Counted from the stretch's first letter, positions 26,024 to 35,782 are shown. The stretch is 64,000 bases of DNA from Flavobacteriales bacterium (GCA_020635795.1 JACJZD010000001.1:381001-445000), one strand, 5' to 3'. The notes: generated by a model from the sequence alone, not told the origin. Numbers and translations are program-made.

Positions 26024-27526
26024 TTAATATCCTAAACCAACTGGACTACCAACTCTTGTCATAGCACATCTAAATCCAATAAAAGAAGTAGATTGATCTT
26101 CCAATAAATGTCTTCTTGTTCCTGGTACAGCCCAGTAAGCTCTATCCTTCCAAGATGCTCCTTTGTAAACCCTAGCTTTATCACTTACACGTGTAGTTTC
26201 TCCAAACTGGTACATCGATAATGCTGGATTTTCTTTGTCGAAGTCAGGATTATTCCCCATGTCGCCCTGACTCCAATTAATGTTTGATTCCCAATCACCA
26301 TCAGCATAATTAATGTTATCAGCTTTTCTATAGTTTCTTCTAGCTTGTAGGTTATCAAGTTGAGGGTCAACATTTCTGTAAATAAGTCTACCTAAACTGT
26401 CTTTTTCTGCAATAGCACCATCTTCATCTAATAATTTTGTTTGATAAACATTACCTCTAAATGGTCTAAAATCATCGTTATCTTCCATTGATAATGGTCT
26501 GAAAACGTCCATTACCCATTCGGATACATTACCTGCCATGTTATATAAGCCATAATCATTTGGCCAGTATGCATATACAGGGGCAGTAACATCAGCATTA
26601 TCATTAAGCTTTCCAGCAACTCCCATGTTGTCACCTTGACCACGTTTAAAGTTAGCTAAAATTTGACCGATGTAATTTTCGTTTGAATTTCTTACAGCAT
26701 GACCATTCCAAGGGTATAATTTTCTATCTGGAATTAATTCATCAATGGTATTTCCAATTAATGCATAAGCAGCATATTCCCATTCTGCCTCTGTAGGTAA
26801 ACGATATTCAGGTAATAAAATACCATCCTCCATTCTAACATTTCTATATTCCATGTTAGGATTTAAATCAGGAATTCCATCAACTCTTTTTCCACTTTCA
26901 TACTGACCAGCCATATACGCTTTAGTATTAAAGTTATCTTCATTAATTTGGTTTGGATAATGTTCAAATAAACCTTCTCTAATCAATATTAACTCGTTTA
27001 CACGATCAGTTCTCCAAGAACAGAAGTCGTTAGCTTGTAGCCAATTTACACCAACAACAGGATAATCTCTATAAGCTGGATGCCTTAAATAGAATTCAAC
27101 ATAAGGCTCCATATAAGCCAATTTACTTCTCCAAACTAGTGTGTCAGGTAAAGCTTTGTGGTGTACTTCTGGATAGTCAGCACTAAAAACTCTTTCTAAC
27201 CAATATAAATATTCTAAATAGAAAAAATTAGTAACTTCAACTTCATCCATATAAAAAGAAGAAACCGTTACAGTTCTAGGTATGTTGTTCCAATCGTAAT
27301 TAACTTCTTGTTCAACTCTACCCATAGTGAATCGCCCACCTTCAATAAGAACTAAACCAGGTCCAGTTTCTTGTTCTAAATAAGGAACTTTTTGAAAACC
27401 ACCATTTTTAGGGTTGTTATACTCCCAACCAGTAGCGCCAGACTGTTCTCTCTTACAAGAAGTAAAAAACATAATAGACGACACAGAGAATATAAATATT
27501 AACGAATTTAATTGTCTAAGTTTCAT
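26024..27526 (-). CDS. gldJ: Gliding motility lipoprotein GldJ
   Basis: A 500-residue lipoprotein. Its signal peptide ends at a lipobox with C24 (MFFTSCKRE). The body is a formylglycine-generating-enzyme-like fold: LIEGGRFTMGRVEQE near residue 59, WLQANDFCSWRTDRV, LPTEAEWEYAAYALIG, NMAGNVSEWVMDV, and the end FIGFRCAMTRV. GldJ is required for gliding and type IX secretion and stabilises GldK. The gene lies downstream of a porP/sprF homologue and has its own -7 box at 27549-27556. Confidence 0.94.
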   Translation of the reverse strand: MKLRQLNSLIFIFSVSSIMFFTSCKREQSGATGWEYNNPKNGGFQKVPYLEQETGPGLVLIEGGRFTMGRVEQEVNYDWNNIPRTVTVSSFYMDEVEVTNFFYLEYLYWLERVFSADYPEVHHKALPDTLVWRSKLAYMEPYVEFYLRHPAYRDYPVVGVNWLQANDFCSWRTDRVNELILIREGLFEHYPNQINEDNFNTKAYMAGQYESGKRVDGIPDLNPNMEYRNVRMEDGILLPEYRLPTEAEWEYAAYALIGNTIDELIPDRKLYPWNGHAVRNSNENYIGQILANFKRGQGDNMGVAGKLNDNADVTAPVYAYWPNDYGLYNMAGNVSEWVMDVFRPLSMEDNDDFRPFRGNVYQTKLLDEDGAIAEKDSLGRLIYRNVDPQLDNLQARRNYRKADNINYADGDWESNINWSQGDMGNNPDFDKENPALSMYQFGETTRVSDKARVYKGASWKDRAYWAVPGTRRHLLEDQSTSFIGFRCAMTRVGSPVGLGY

Positions 27527-27548
27527 AATTGAAATGATTTACGTTATG

Positions 27549-27556
27549 CAAATATA
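27549..27556 (-). promoter_or_regulatory. -7 promoter box of gldJ
   Basis: TATATTTG on the minus strand, 23 nt upstream of the gldJ start codon. The -33 region would lie inside the end of the upstream porP/sprF gene. Confidence 0.5.
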
Positions 27557-27563
27557 TAATAAA

Positions 27564-28541
27564 CTAAAAAGAAGGACAACTTATTGTTCTAAATTTTCTC
27601 TTTTTAGGTTTACAGTCAAACTGTAACCCTAAAGAAAGCTCATGAGAACCTGCTGTTTTATTGGTAAGATCTGATATAGTAATATCGTAACTATATCCAA
27701 ATTTCATTATTCCTGTTTGAATACCAACAAGTGTGATAAAGGCATCTGAATTTCTATACCATAAACCACCAATAATTGGTCCTTTTGAGTAATACATACC
27801 AAAATTTATTTGTCTAAAATCTTGTTGCATTCTAAATAAAATATTTGGAGACAATGTTGCGACATCTCCTTTACCTTCTAACGGGATTACTGCCCCAGCA
27901 TGGAAGGTATATTTTCTTGGTAGTGGGCTTTCTCCTTTTATCACAGATTCATCAGGTTCAGTTAGGTGATGAACTGCTACTCCAACAAAATATTTATCGC
28001 TGTAACCTAAAATCCCAGCAGAAAAATCTACATAGTTTGATGGAGCATCTCTTTTAACTTCATTAGTATTGTATACAAAACCTCTTCTAGCATCAATCAT
28101 GTCGCCAAAAGTTAATTTGCTCCAATCAACTGATTTTTGCGCCCAAGTAGCTTGTAGTCCAGCTTTGATAGAGAATCTACGAGTAACAGGAAGTTGATAT
28201 GAATACATACCACTAACATTAGTTGTGTTTAATGTACCTTCTCCAGCTCTATCGTTCCAAACTAATAAGCCAACACCACCAGATAAGTTATCAACGTGTT
28301 GATCGTAAGATGCACTGTAAGTTATAAATGAACCGCTAATACCAGGCCATTGATTACGGTAGTTTAAAGAAACTCTAGGGCAGTTGGCTGATCCAGCAAA
28401 TGCAGGGTTAAGGTATAACGGGTTTGCATAAAACTGAGTAAACTCCGGGTCTTGTCCAAAAAGATTTACCGTTATCAGCATTAAAGCGACAAACGATAAC
28501 TGTTTACTTATAAATTTTTTCCACATAAACTTATTTTTCAT
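27564..28541 (-). CDS. PorP/SprF family outer-membrane protein of the type IX system
   Basis: A 325-residue outer-membrane protein with a signal peptide ending LMLITVNLFGQ, then DPEFTQFYANPLYLNPAFAG, the hallmark of the PorP/SprF family. I chose the ATG at 28541. A longer frame reaches a TTG at 28580, but that TTG is part of the promoter -7 box and so lies upstream of the expected transcript start. Members help link secreted SprB-like or PorE-like proteins to the cell surface. Which cargo this copy serves is unknown. It sits between gldJ and the divergent porU. Confidence 0.9.
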   Translation of the reverse strand: MKNKFMWKKFISKQLSFVALMLITVNLFGQDPEFTQFYANPLYLNPAFAGSANCPRVSLNYRNQWPGISGSFITYSASYDQHVDNLSGGVGLLVWNDRAGEGTLNTTNVSGMYSYQLPVTRRFSIKAGLQATWAQKSVDWSKLTFGDMIDARRGFVYNTNEVKRDAPSNYVDFSAGILGYSDKYFVGVAVHHLTEPDESVIKGESPLPRKYTFHAGAVIPLEGKGDVATLSPNILFRMQQDFRQINFGMYYSKGPIIGGLWYRNSDAFITLVGIQTGIMKFGYSYDITISDLTNKTAGSHELSLGLQFDCKPKKRKFRTISCPSF

Positions 28542-28577
28542 ACAAACACTTTTACGTAAAAATGTTTTACGAAGTTC

Positions 28578-28585
28578 CAAATGTA
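28578..28585 (-). promoter_or_regulatory. -7 promoter box of the porP/sprF homologue
   Basis: TACATTTG on the minus strand, 36 nt before the chosen ATG. A TTG lies 24 nt upstream. This box decides the start codon choice of the gene. Confidence 0.6.
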
Positions 28586-28647
28586 TTAAATTTGAAATAC
28601 TTTTAAAAACAATATTTGAAAAAATGTTGCGTTTTTCATAAACCTTA

Positions 28648-28681
28648 TTGTAAAATAACGATTTTATAAAACGTAAATTTG
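28648..28681 (+). promoter_or_regulatory. Promoter of porU
   Basis: TTG (28648-28650), a 23-nt spacer, then TAAATTTG (28674-28681). The ATG at 28703 follows 21 nt later. It fires divergently from the porP/sprF promoter less than 100 bp away. Confidence 0.6.
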
Positions 28682-28702
28682 CTAAAATCTTTAATAATTA
28701 AG

Positions 28703-31700
28703 ATGAAATTACTTATTTTCTTATTCATTTTCGTACCTGCGGTATTATTTTCACAAATAAATATAATAGATGAAAAAATTGTGTGGCATGAAAATGTTAC
28801 AAATGATTTTTTAGATGGAAACAAAAAAACGTTTTTTTCTTTTGATTATGCTCAGTTAGATGATCAAAAAGATTTTTTGGCTTTTTATTCTAAACAGATT
28901 AATCTAGGTGCTCAAGAAATTTACGATATAGAACTTGTAAATGTTGAATATGAAAGCTTAAAGTCCACTGAAGTAGAACATGTATCAGGATTGTCTTTTA
29001 TAGGAAATCAAATTAATATAAATTTTTCAAATTCTATTAGTAAAAAACAGAATTATGGAATAGTTTCCTTTGTACCAATTGTATATAATAAAACATTGGG
29101 TGTTTATCAAAAAGTAATAAGGATTCAAATTAAGCTATTTACTAGAGGTAGAAACTTAACAAATAAATCAAGTAATAAGTCTACTGTTCAAAATTCTGTT
29201 CTCGCTTCTGGAGATTGGTATAAAATTGCTGTTACAAAAGATGGAGTTTTTAAATTAGATTATTCGTTCTTGAAAAACTTAGGGTTAGATGTTGATAACA
29301 TTAATCCACAAACTATTAAAATTTATGGTAATGGTGGTAAAATGTTGCCAGAAGTTAATTCGCAATATAGACATGATGATTTGAAGCAGAATTCAATTCA
29401 TATCGAAGGAGAAAATGATGGTGTTTTTAATTCTACCGATTATATTTTGTTTTTTGGACAAAGCCCACATTCCAAAACACTAAATACTAGTACTAATTTG
29501 TTTAACCATCAATTGAATAGATATTGTGATACATCATATTATTTTATTACAACATCTTCTACTAATGAGTCTCCAAAAAGAATAAGTACAAGTGCTAATT
29601 CATTATTGCCTAATAAAGTAGTTAATACTTTTAGTGAGTATCAATATTATGAAAAGGATAATTTAAATCTTATAAAATCGGGTCAGGATTGGTATGGTGA
29701 AATGTTTGATGTAAAAACAGAATATGATTTTGTGTTTAATGTGTCAAATATTGATGTGTCTAGCCCAGTTAATGTCAATGTTAGTGGTGCAGGACGAAGT
29801 GGTGTAGCTAGTGCTTTTAATGTTACATCAGGAGGTAGTGGTGTAGCAATAAACTTCAACACCATTACATTGAGTTGTTATAGTTGTCAATATGCGAACA
29901 ACGGTAGCGGAACATTTAGTTTTATTCCCTCTTCAGATTTAATTAACGTAAAAGTAAATTATAATAAACCAAGTTCTTCATCTGTAGCTTGGCTTGATAA
30001 AATAGAGTTAAATGCAAGAAGAAACCTAAGTATGGTTGGAAATCAGCTCTTTTTTAGAGATGTCAATTCTGTTGGTACTGGAAACATTAGTCAGTTTAAT
30101 ATATCTAATGCGGCTAATGTGATTAAAATATGGGATATAACAGATCCTTTAAATGTTAAGGGACAGCAATTTGTTCAGGGTAATTCTATATCATTTGTTG
30201 CGAATACGGACACATTAAGGGAGTTTGTGGCTTTAACGAATAGTTATGAAACTCAAGTTTATCCTTTTGGAAAGATAGATAACCAAAATTTACATGGATT
30301 GTCACAACAAGACTATGTTATTGTTAGTCACCCAGATTTTTTAGTACAAGCAGAGCAAATTGCTGATTTTCATAGGCAAGAGGGAATGAATGTTGTAGTG
30401 GTTACTCCTACTCAGGTTTATCATGAGTTTTCATCTGGGTCTCAAGACCCAGTAGCCATAAGAAGTTTTATGAAAATGTTTTATGATAGAGCTACTGTAG
30501 CTAGTGAATTACCAAAATATCTATTACTTTTTGGAGATGGTTCGTATGATAACAAGAACAGAATTTCAGGGAACACTAATTTTATTCCAACTTACCAGTC
30601 AACAAATTCGCTTGGAATAATAGGCTCGTTAGTTACTGATGATTATTTTGGTTTATTGGATGATAATGAAGGGAAATGGTCGGCAGGTGTTGAGTTGGTA
30701 GATATAGGGATAGGTAGATTTCCCGTGAAAAATAAAACAGAAGCGGATAATGTTACCAATAAAGTATTAAATTATTATAATCCATCTACAATGCGTGATT
30801 GGAGAAATGAAATTACATTTATTGGGGATGATGAAGATAGTAATGAACACATGAGGCAGTCGGATTTTTTAGCAGGAATGATTGAAAGTAGTAATCCAGA
30901 GTATAATCCTTATAAAATATTCTTTGATGCCTTTAAGCAAGAATCTACTCCTGGAGGAACTCGTTATCCAGATGTAAATAAAGAAATAATCAAGGCTTTT
31001 GAAGAAGGTTCTTTAATATTAAATTATACAGGGCATGGAGGAGAAACTGGCTGGGCTCATGAACGTGTTTTAACGGTTGGGGATATTAATAACTTACAAA
31101 AAACAAGTAATCTTCCACTTGTTGTTACTGCTACCTGCGAATTTAGTCGATTTGATGATCCTAAAAGAACTTCTGCTGGAGAGTTGGTTTTAACTAATAA
31201 AACTGGAGGTATAGCTTTATTTACGACGGTTCGATTGGTTTTTTCAAGTCCTAATTTCGCCTTAAATCAAGATTTATTTCGTAAAGTATTTACAGAAGTA
31301 AATGGTGAAAAGAAAACTATTGGAGAAATATTTATGGAAATAAAAAACTTAAATGCTTCTAACTCAAATAACAGAAACTTCACCTTATTAGGTGATCCTG
31401 CTTTAACACTTGTCTACCCTAAGCATGATGTTAAAACAACAGCGCTTAATGGTGCATCAATTACAACTGTATTAGACACCATTAAAGCATTACAAAAAGT
31501 TACAATTGAAGGATATGTGCAAGACAAAAATGGAGTGAAGCTGACGAGTTATAATGGAACTATTTACCCTACAGTTTTTGATAAGAGTAAAACAATTACA
31601 ACTCTTAAAAATGATGGAGGACAACCTTTTGTGTTTGATTCTCAAATAAGCAAATTGTTTAAAGGGAAAGCTAGTGTTACAAATGGCGATTTTTCTTTCT

Positions 31701-32500
31701 CATTTGTTGTGCCAAAAGATATAGCTTACAATTTCGGAAAAGGAAAACTTAGTTATTATGCCGAAAATCAAGTAGAAGATGCTAACGGATATTTTACAGA
31801 ATTTTATATAGGTGGCACTGCTGATAATTATGTTGCTGATAATGAAGGACCAGATGTGGAGTTATATATGAATGATAAATCTTTTGTATTTGGAGGGTTG
31901 ACAGATGAAAATCCATCTTTACTCGCGTATGTGAGTGATTTGAATGGTATAAATATGGTAGGGAATGGCATTGGACATGATATTGTTGCTGTATTGGACG
32001 ATAAAACAGACGATGCTTTTATCTTAAATAATTATTACGAAGCAGATTTAAATAGCTATCAAAAAGGAGTTATTCGTTTTCCATTTACGGATCTTGAAGA
32101 GGGGCGACATAAGCTGACCTTAAAAGTTTGGGATGTTTATAATAATTCCAAAGAAGTTACTACAGAGTTTAATGTTGTAAAAGCTAAAGATGTAGTGTTG
32201 AGTAGGGTATATAACTACCCAAATCCTTTTACAACGCATACAGAATTTTGGTTTGAACACAATCAAGCTAATAAACCCATGTATGTTCAAGTACAAATAT
32301 TTACTGTTTCAGGAAAACTAGTTAAAACACTTGAACAAAATATTTTTAGTGAAGGGTTTCGATCAACCTCAATTACTTGGGATGGATTAGATGATTATGG
32401 CGATAGACTTGCTAGAGGTGTTTATGTGTATCATTTAAAAGTTAGAGCAGAGAATATGTCGTTAGCTGACAAATATGAAAAGTTAGTTATTTTACGATAG
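28703..32500 (+). CDS. porU: Type IX secretion system sortase PorU
   Basis: A 1265-residue C25-family (gingipain-like) sortase at the cell surface that cleaves the C-terminal sorting domain of T9SS cargo and attaches it. The ATG at 28703 gives a clean signal peptide (MKLLIFLFIFVPAVLFSQ). The catalytic His is H778 in NYTGHGGETGW, and the catalytic Cys is C812 in VVTATCEFSRFDDP. The C-terminus carries its own sorting-like domain starting near YNYPNPFTTHTEFW. It is followed 97 bp later by porV, its partner in the attachment complex. Confidence 0.95.
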   Translation: MKLLIFLFIFVPAVLFSQINIIDEKIVWHENVTNDFLDGNKKTFFSFDYAQLDDQKDFLAFYSKQINLGAQEIYDIELVNVEYESLKSTEVEHVSGLSFIGNQININFSNSISKKQNYGIVSFVPIVYNKTLGVYQKVIRIQIKLFTRGRNLTNKSSNKSTVQNSVLASGDWYKIAVTKDGVFKLDYSFLKNLGLDVDNINPQTIKIYGNGGKMLPEVNSQYRHDDLKQNSIHIEGENDGVFNSTDYILFFGQSPHSKTLNTSTNLFNHQLNRYCDTSYYFITTSSTNESPKRISTSANSLLPNKVVNTFSEYQYYEKDNLNLIKSGQDWYGEMFDVKTEYDFVFNVSNIDVSSPVNVNVSGAGRSGVASAFNVTSGGSGVAINFNTITLSCYSCQYANNGSGTFSFIPSSDLINVKVNYNKPSSSSVAWLDKIELNARRNLSMVGNQLFFRDVNSVGTGNISQFNISNAANVIKIWDITDPLNVKGQQFVQGNSISFVANTDTLREFVALTNSYETQVYPFGKIDNQNLHGLSQQDYVIVSHPDFLVQAEQIADFHRQEGMNVVVVTPTQVYHEFSSGSQDPVAIRSFMKMFYDRATVASELPKYLLLFGDGSYDNKNRISGNTNFIPTYQSTNSLGIIGSLVTDDYFGLLDDNEGKWSAGVELVDIGIGRFPVKNKTEADNVTNKVLNYYNPSTMRDWRNEITFIGDDEDSNEHMRQSDFLAGMIESSNPEYNPYKIFFDAFKQESTPGGTRYPDVNKEIIKAFEEGSLILNYTGHGGETGWAHERVLTVGDINNLQKTSNLPLVVTATCEFSRFDDPKRTSAGELVLTNKTGGIALFTTVRLVFSSPNFALNQDLFRKVFTEVNGEKKTIGEIFMEIKNLNASNSNNRNFTLLGDPALTLVYPKHDVKTTALNGASITTVLDTIKALQKVTIEGYVQDKNGVKLTSYNGTIYPTVFDKSKTITTLKNDGGQPFVFDSQISKLFKGKASVTNGDFSFSFVVPKDIAYNFGKGKLSYYAENQVEDANGYFTEFYIGGTADNYVADNEGPDVELYMNDKSFVFGGLTDENPSLLAYVSDLNGINMVGNGIGHDIVAVLDDKTDDAFILNNYYEADLNSYQKGVIRFPFTDLEEGRHKLTLKVWDVYNNSKEVTTEFNVVKAKDVVLSRVYNYPNPFTTHTEFWFEHNQANKPMYVQVQIFTVSGKLVKTLEQNIFSEGFRSTSITWDGLDDYGDRLARGVYVYHLKVRAENMSLADKYEKLVILR

Positions 32501-32568
32501 GACAATAATATCAAATGCATCTCGTTTGATGTGTTTTAAAAATTTAAAAAGTAGATATGAATTTAGTG

Positions 32569-32576
32569 TATATTTG
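32569..32576 (+). promoter_or_regulatory. -7 promoter box of porV
   Basis: TATATTTG, 21 nt upstream of the porV ATG. No clear -33 TTTG at standard spacing. Confidence 0.5.
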
Positions 32577-32597
32577 CTTTTCTTATAAAATTAATAA

Positions 32598-33809
32598 ATG
32601 AAAAAAAGTTTTTTAGTAGTTGCTTTAAGTGTCTCGTTATTAAGTGTGAAATCGCAAAGTACCCTAGGAAGAAGTGACTTACAACTCAATACAATTACAA
32701 CAGCAGTTCCTTTTTTGTTAATCGCTCCAGATTCTAGATCGGGAGCTCTAGGTGATGCTGGTGTTGCTATTTCTCCAGATGCAAATTCAATACATTGGAA
32801 TCCTGCAAAATTAGCCTTCATAGATAAGGATATGGGACTGTCTATTTCTTATTCTCCTTGGTTGAGAAGGCTGGTGCCTGATATTAGTTTGTCGTATGTA
32901 AGTTTTTATAAGAAATTGGGTAAAGATCACACGCTAGGAGCTTCATTAAGATATTTTTCATTGGGTGATATTAAATTTACGGATGATGTGGGAAATGCTT
33001 TAGGAGATTTTCGACCTAATGAGTTTGCTGTGGATGTAGCTTATTCAAGAAAATTAGGAGATAAACTATCAGGAGGTATTGCTGCGCGATATATTTATTC
33101 CAACCTTACAGGAGGGATAGATGTTAGTGGTTCAAATACTAGAGCAGGGACTTCCTTTGCAGTGGATGTTAGTGCTTTTTATACCAATCCAGATATTGAA
33201 TTATTTGGTCAAAACACTATTCTCAATTTTGGGTTGAATTTATCTAACATTGGAGCAAAAATTTCTTACACAGATGATGCAAACAAAGATTTTATCCCAA
33301 TCAATATGAAGTTGGGAACATCTTTAGCATTTGTGTTGGATGATTATAACTCGATTGCAATAGTTGCAGACGTAAACAAATTATTAGTACCAACACCGCC
33401 AATTTATAAAAAAGATGCTTCAGGAAGTCCTGTACTTGATCCTGTAACCAATGAGCCAACCATCGAATCAGGAATGGATCCTAATGTTGGTATTATGAGT
33501 GGAATTGCTCAGTCATTTTATGATGCTCCAGGTGGTATGACTGAGGAGCTTAGAGAGTATAACATTTCGGCAGGTTTGGAATATTGGTATAATAAGCAAT
33601 TTGCAGTACGAGCGGGTTATTTTACCGAGCATGTTACTAAAGGTAATAGAAAATATATAACAGCTGGTTTAGGATTAAGAATGAGTGTATTTACTATTGA
33701 TATGTCATATTTAATTGCAACAACTCAAAACAATCCGTTAGACAGAACATTAAGATTTTCGTTAATGTTTAATTTCGATGATTTTAAAAAGCAAAAAGAA
33801 GAAAACTAA
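32598..33809 (+). CDS. porV: Type IX secretion system outer-membrane protein PorV
   Basis: A 403-residue outer-membrane beta-barrel of the FadL-like family with a signal peptide (MKKSFLVVALSVSLLSVKSQ). The family landmark APDSRSGALGDAGVAISPDA is at residues ~43-62, and the final barrel strands end RTLRFSLMFNFDDF. PorV binds the sorting domains of cargo as it leaves the SprA translocon and passes it to PorU. The adjacency to porU matches other Bacteroidota. It begins a run with ispF and murB (3- and 6-bp gaps). Confidence 0.95.
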   Translation: MKKSFLVVALSVSLLSVKSQSTLGRSDLQLNTITTAVPFLLIAPDSRSGALGDAGVAISPDANSIHWNPAKLAFIDKDMGLSISYSPWLRRLVPDISLSYVSFYKKLGKDHTLGASLRYFSLGDIKFTDDVGNALGDFRPNEFAVDVAYSRKLGDKLSGGIAARYIYSNLTGGIDVSGSNTRAGTSFAVDVSAFYTNPDIELFGQNTILNFGLNLSNIGAKISYTDDANKDFIPINMKLGTSLAFVLDDYNSIAIVADVNKLLVPTPPIYKKDASGSPVLDPVTNEPTIESGMDPNVGIMSGIAQSFYDAPGGMTEELREYNISAGLEYWYNKQFAVRAGYFTEHVTKGNRKYITAGLGLRMSVFTIDMSYLIATTQNNPLDRTLRFSLMFNFDDFKKQKEEN

Positions 33810-33812
33810 CCA

Positions 33813-34292
33813 ATGAAAATTAGAGTAGGTTTTGGTTTTGATGTTCATCAATTAAAGGAAGGAGAAGATTTCTGGTTGGGAGGGATTAAAATTCCTCATA
33901 CAAAGGGTGCTGTAGGTCATTCTGATGCCGATGTGTTAATTCATACCATTTGTGATGCTTTGCTTGGAGCTGCCAATCTACGAGATATTGGATTTCATTT
34001 TCCTCCTACAGATAATGTCTATAAAGGTATTGATAGTAAAATTCTGTTAAAAGATGTAGTAAAATTAATTTCCGAAAAAGGATTTACTATTGGAAATGTT
34101 GATGCAACTATTGCACTTGAAAGACCTAAAATTAATCCACACATCCCATTAATGAAAACTGTTTTGGCACAACTTTTACAAGTTGATGAAGATGACGTTT
34201 CCATTAAAGCTACAACTACCGAAAAACTTGGTTTTGAAGGCAGAGAAGAAGGCGTTTCAGCTTATGCGGTGGTGCTTATCGAAAAAATATAA
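33813..34292 (+). CDS. ispF: 2-C-methyl-D-erythritol 2,4-cyclodiphosphate synthase
   Basis: A 159-residue MEP-pathway enzyme making the cyclic diphosphate intermediate of isoprenoid synthesis. The zinc ligands are visible as D10 and H12 (GFGFDVHQL) and H44 (DADVLIHTICDALLG). ATTTEKLGFEGREEGVSAYA near the end is the family signature. It is co-directional with porV (3-bp gap) and murB (6-bp gap). The linkage to an envelope operon fits its supply of undecaprenyl precursors. Confidence 0.97.
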   Translation: MKIRVGFGFDVHQLKEGEDFWLGGIKIPHTKGAVGHSDADVLIHTICDALLGAANLRDIGFHFPPTDNVYKGIDSKILLKDVVKLISEKGFTIGNVDATIALERPKINPHIPLMKTVLAQLLQVDEDDVSIKATTTEKLGFEGREEGVSAYAVVLIEKI

Positions 34293-34298
34293 TCAAAA

Positions 34299-35309
34299 TT
34301 GCCAACAATTCAACATAACATTTCTTTAAAACCTTATAACACATTTGGAATTGATGTGAGTTCAAATTTGTTTGTTGAAGTTAATACTGTTGACGAATTA
34401 AAGAGTATACTTCTCGAAAATACAAATGAATTATTGATTTTAGGAGGAGGAAGCAACATGCTTTTTACAAACAACTTTAATGGCTTGGTTGTGAAAAATA
34501 ATTTAAAAGGAATTGATGTTATTGCTGAAAATAACGACGAGATTGTTTTAAAAGTTGGAGCAGGAGAGGTTTGGCATGAGTTTGTGATGTTTTGTGTAGA
34601 AAAAAATTGGTCTGGAATTGAAAATTTATCATTAATTCCTGGTACTGTGGGCGCCAGCCCTATGCAGAATATTGGTGCTTATGGTGTAGAAGTAAAAGAT
34701 GTTATTACAGAGGTTGAAGCATTGAATTTAGAAGATTTTTCTATTCAAAAGTTTTCGAATGCACAATGCGAGTTTGATTATCGAAGCAGTATTTTTAAAA
34801 CAACACAAAAAGGTAAATATTTTATCACCTCAGTAACGTTCCAGTTGTCAAAAAAAGCAAAAATTAATAGCTCCTATGGTGCAATTGAAGATGAGTTGAA
34901 AAGTATGGGAGTAATCAATCCAACCATTAAAGACATTAGTAAAGCAGTAATAAATATTAGAACAAGTAAATTACCAGATCCAAAAGAGATTGGAAATTCA
35001 GGAAGTTTTTTCAAAAACCCAATCATATCTTTTGTTAAAAAGAATGAGTTATTAGAAAAGTACCCTTCTATGCCATATTACTTGCAAAATAATGGAACAT
35101 TTAAAATAGCAGCTGGTTGGTTAATAGAAGCTTGCGGATGGAAAGGGAAGCGAATTGAAGACTATGGTGTTCATGCTAAACAAGCTTTGGTTTTAGTAAA
35201 TTACGGTGGTGCAACTGGCTATCAGATTTATCAATTATCAGAAGAAATCATTAAATCTGTTCAAAACACATTTGGAATTGAATTGGAAAGGGAAGTAAAT
35301 ATTATTTAA
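34299..35309 (+). CDS. murB: UDP-N-acetylenolpyruvoylglucosamine reductase
   Basis: A 336-residue FAD enzyme that reduces UDP-GlcNAc-enolpyruvate to UDP-MurNAc. The start is a TTG (34299), reading PTIQHNISLKPYNTFGIDV, which matches the family N-terminus, and no in-frame ATG is available nearby. The FAD-binding GGGSNMLFT, SLIPGTVGASPMQNIGAYG and the catalytic serine region GNSGSFFKNP are all present. It is the E. coli-like type I form with a long C-terminal region. It is the last gene of the porV-ispF-murB run. Confidence 0.96.
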   Translation: MPTIQHNISLKPYNTFGIDVSSNLFVEVNTVDELKSILLENTNELLILGGGSNMLFTNNFNGLVVKNNLKGIDVIAENNDEIVLKVGAGEVWHEFVMFCVEKNWSGIENLSLIPGTVGASPMQNIGAYGVEVKDVITEVEALNLEDFSIQKFSNAQCEFDYRSSIFKTTQKGKYFITSVTFQLSKKAKINSSYGAIEDELKSMGVINPTIKDISKAVINIRTSKLPDPKEIGNSGSFFKNPIISFVKKNELLEKYPSMPYYLQNNGTFKIAAGWLIEACGWKGKRIEDYGVHAKQALVLVNYGGATGYQIYQLSEEIIKSVQNTFGIELEREVNII

Positions 35310-35315
35310 TAATAA

Positions 35316-35345
35316 TTTGAGATAATAAAAAAAATACTACATTTG
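35316..35345 (+). promoter_or_regulatory. Promoter of rpmG
   Basis: TTTG (35316-35319), an 18-nt spacer, TACATTTG (35338-35345). A strong match to the Bacteroidota consensus, 29 nt upstream of the rpmG ATG. Confidence 0.75.
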
Positions 35346-35374
35346 CAGTCCGTAAAAAATTAAAGAGACCAATC

Positions 35375-35557
35375 ATGGCAAAAAAAGGTAATAGAGTTCA
35401 AGTTATAATGGAGTGTATGGAGCACAAAGAAAGCGGTATGCCAGGTACTTCAAGATACATTACAACTAAAAACAAAAAAAATTCTCCTGATAGAATGGAG
35501 TTGAAAAAGTATAATCCAATACTTAAAAAAGTAACTGTTCACAGAGAAATTAAATAA
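35375..35557 (+). CDS. rpmG: 50S ribosomal protein L33
   Basis: A 60-residue bL33. The sequence AKKGNRVQVIMECMEHK followed by TSRYITTKNKKNSPDR matches Bacteroidota L33. Only one cysteine is present, so it is the zinc-free (C-) type. It is followed 8 bp later by the DUF4295 gene. Its common partner rpmB (L28) does not lie immediately upstream here. Confidence 0.96.
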   Translation: MAKKGNRVQVIMECMEHKESGMPGTSRYITTKNKKNSPDRMELKKYNPILKKVTVHREIK

Positions 35558-35565
35558 TTTAAGTT

Positions 35566-35718
35566 ATGGCAAAGAAAACAGTAGCTTCGTTACAGAAAGC
35601 AGGAAAGAGTTTAACCAAAGTTATTAAAATGGTTAAATCAGAAAAAACAGGAGCATATACTTTCGAGCAAGGTATCGTTCCAAATGATAAAGTACAAGAG
35701 TTTTTATCAAAGAAATAA
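35566..35718 (+). CDS. DUF4295 family small basic protein
   Basis: A 50-residue Lys-rich protein starting MAKKTVASLQKAGKSLTKVI and ending VQEFLSKK, matching the DUF4295 family that follows rpmG in Bacteroidota. It is too short for the usual length cut-offs. Its location with ribosomal protein genes and its basic composition suggest a ribosome-associated role, but the function is not established. A strong hairpin terminator follows at 35741. Confidence 0.88.
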   Translation: MAKKTVASLQKAGKSLTKVIKMVKSEKTGAYTFEQGIVPNDKVQEFLSKK

Positions 35719-35740
35719 TTCACTGAATATGTGTAAATTG

Positions 35741-35774
35741 AAGCTTCTTTCCATGTAGAAAGAAGCTTTTTTTA
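35741..35774 (+). terminator. Terminator of rpmG-DUF4295
   Basis: A perfect 11-bp stem, AAGCTTCTTTC (35741-35751) with GAAAGAAGCTT (35758-35768), loop CATGTA, then a T-run (TTTTTTATTTT). The ftsY ATG follows only 8 nt after the T-tract. Confidence 0.92.
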
Positions 35775-35782
35775 TTTTAATT

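Noticed and set aside
28542..28580. Longer N-terminus of the PorP/SprF protein from a TTG at 28580
   Set aside because: The TTG lies inside the TACATTTG promoter box, so it would be upstream of the transcript start. The shorter ATG start gives a normal signal peptide.
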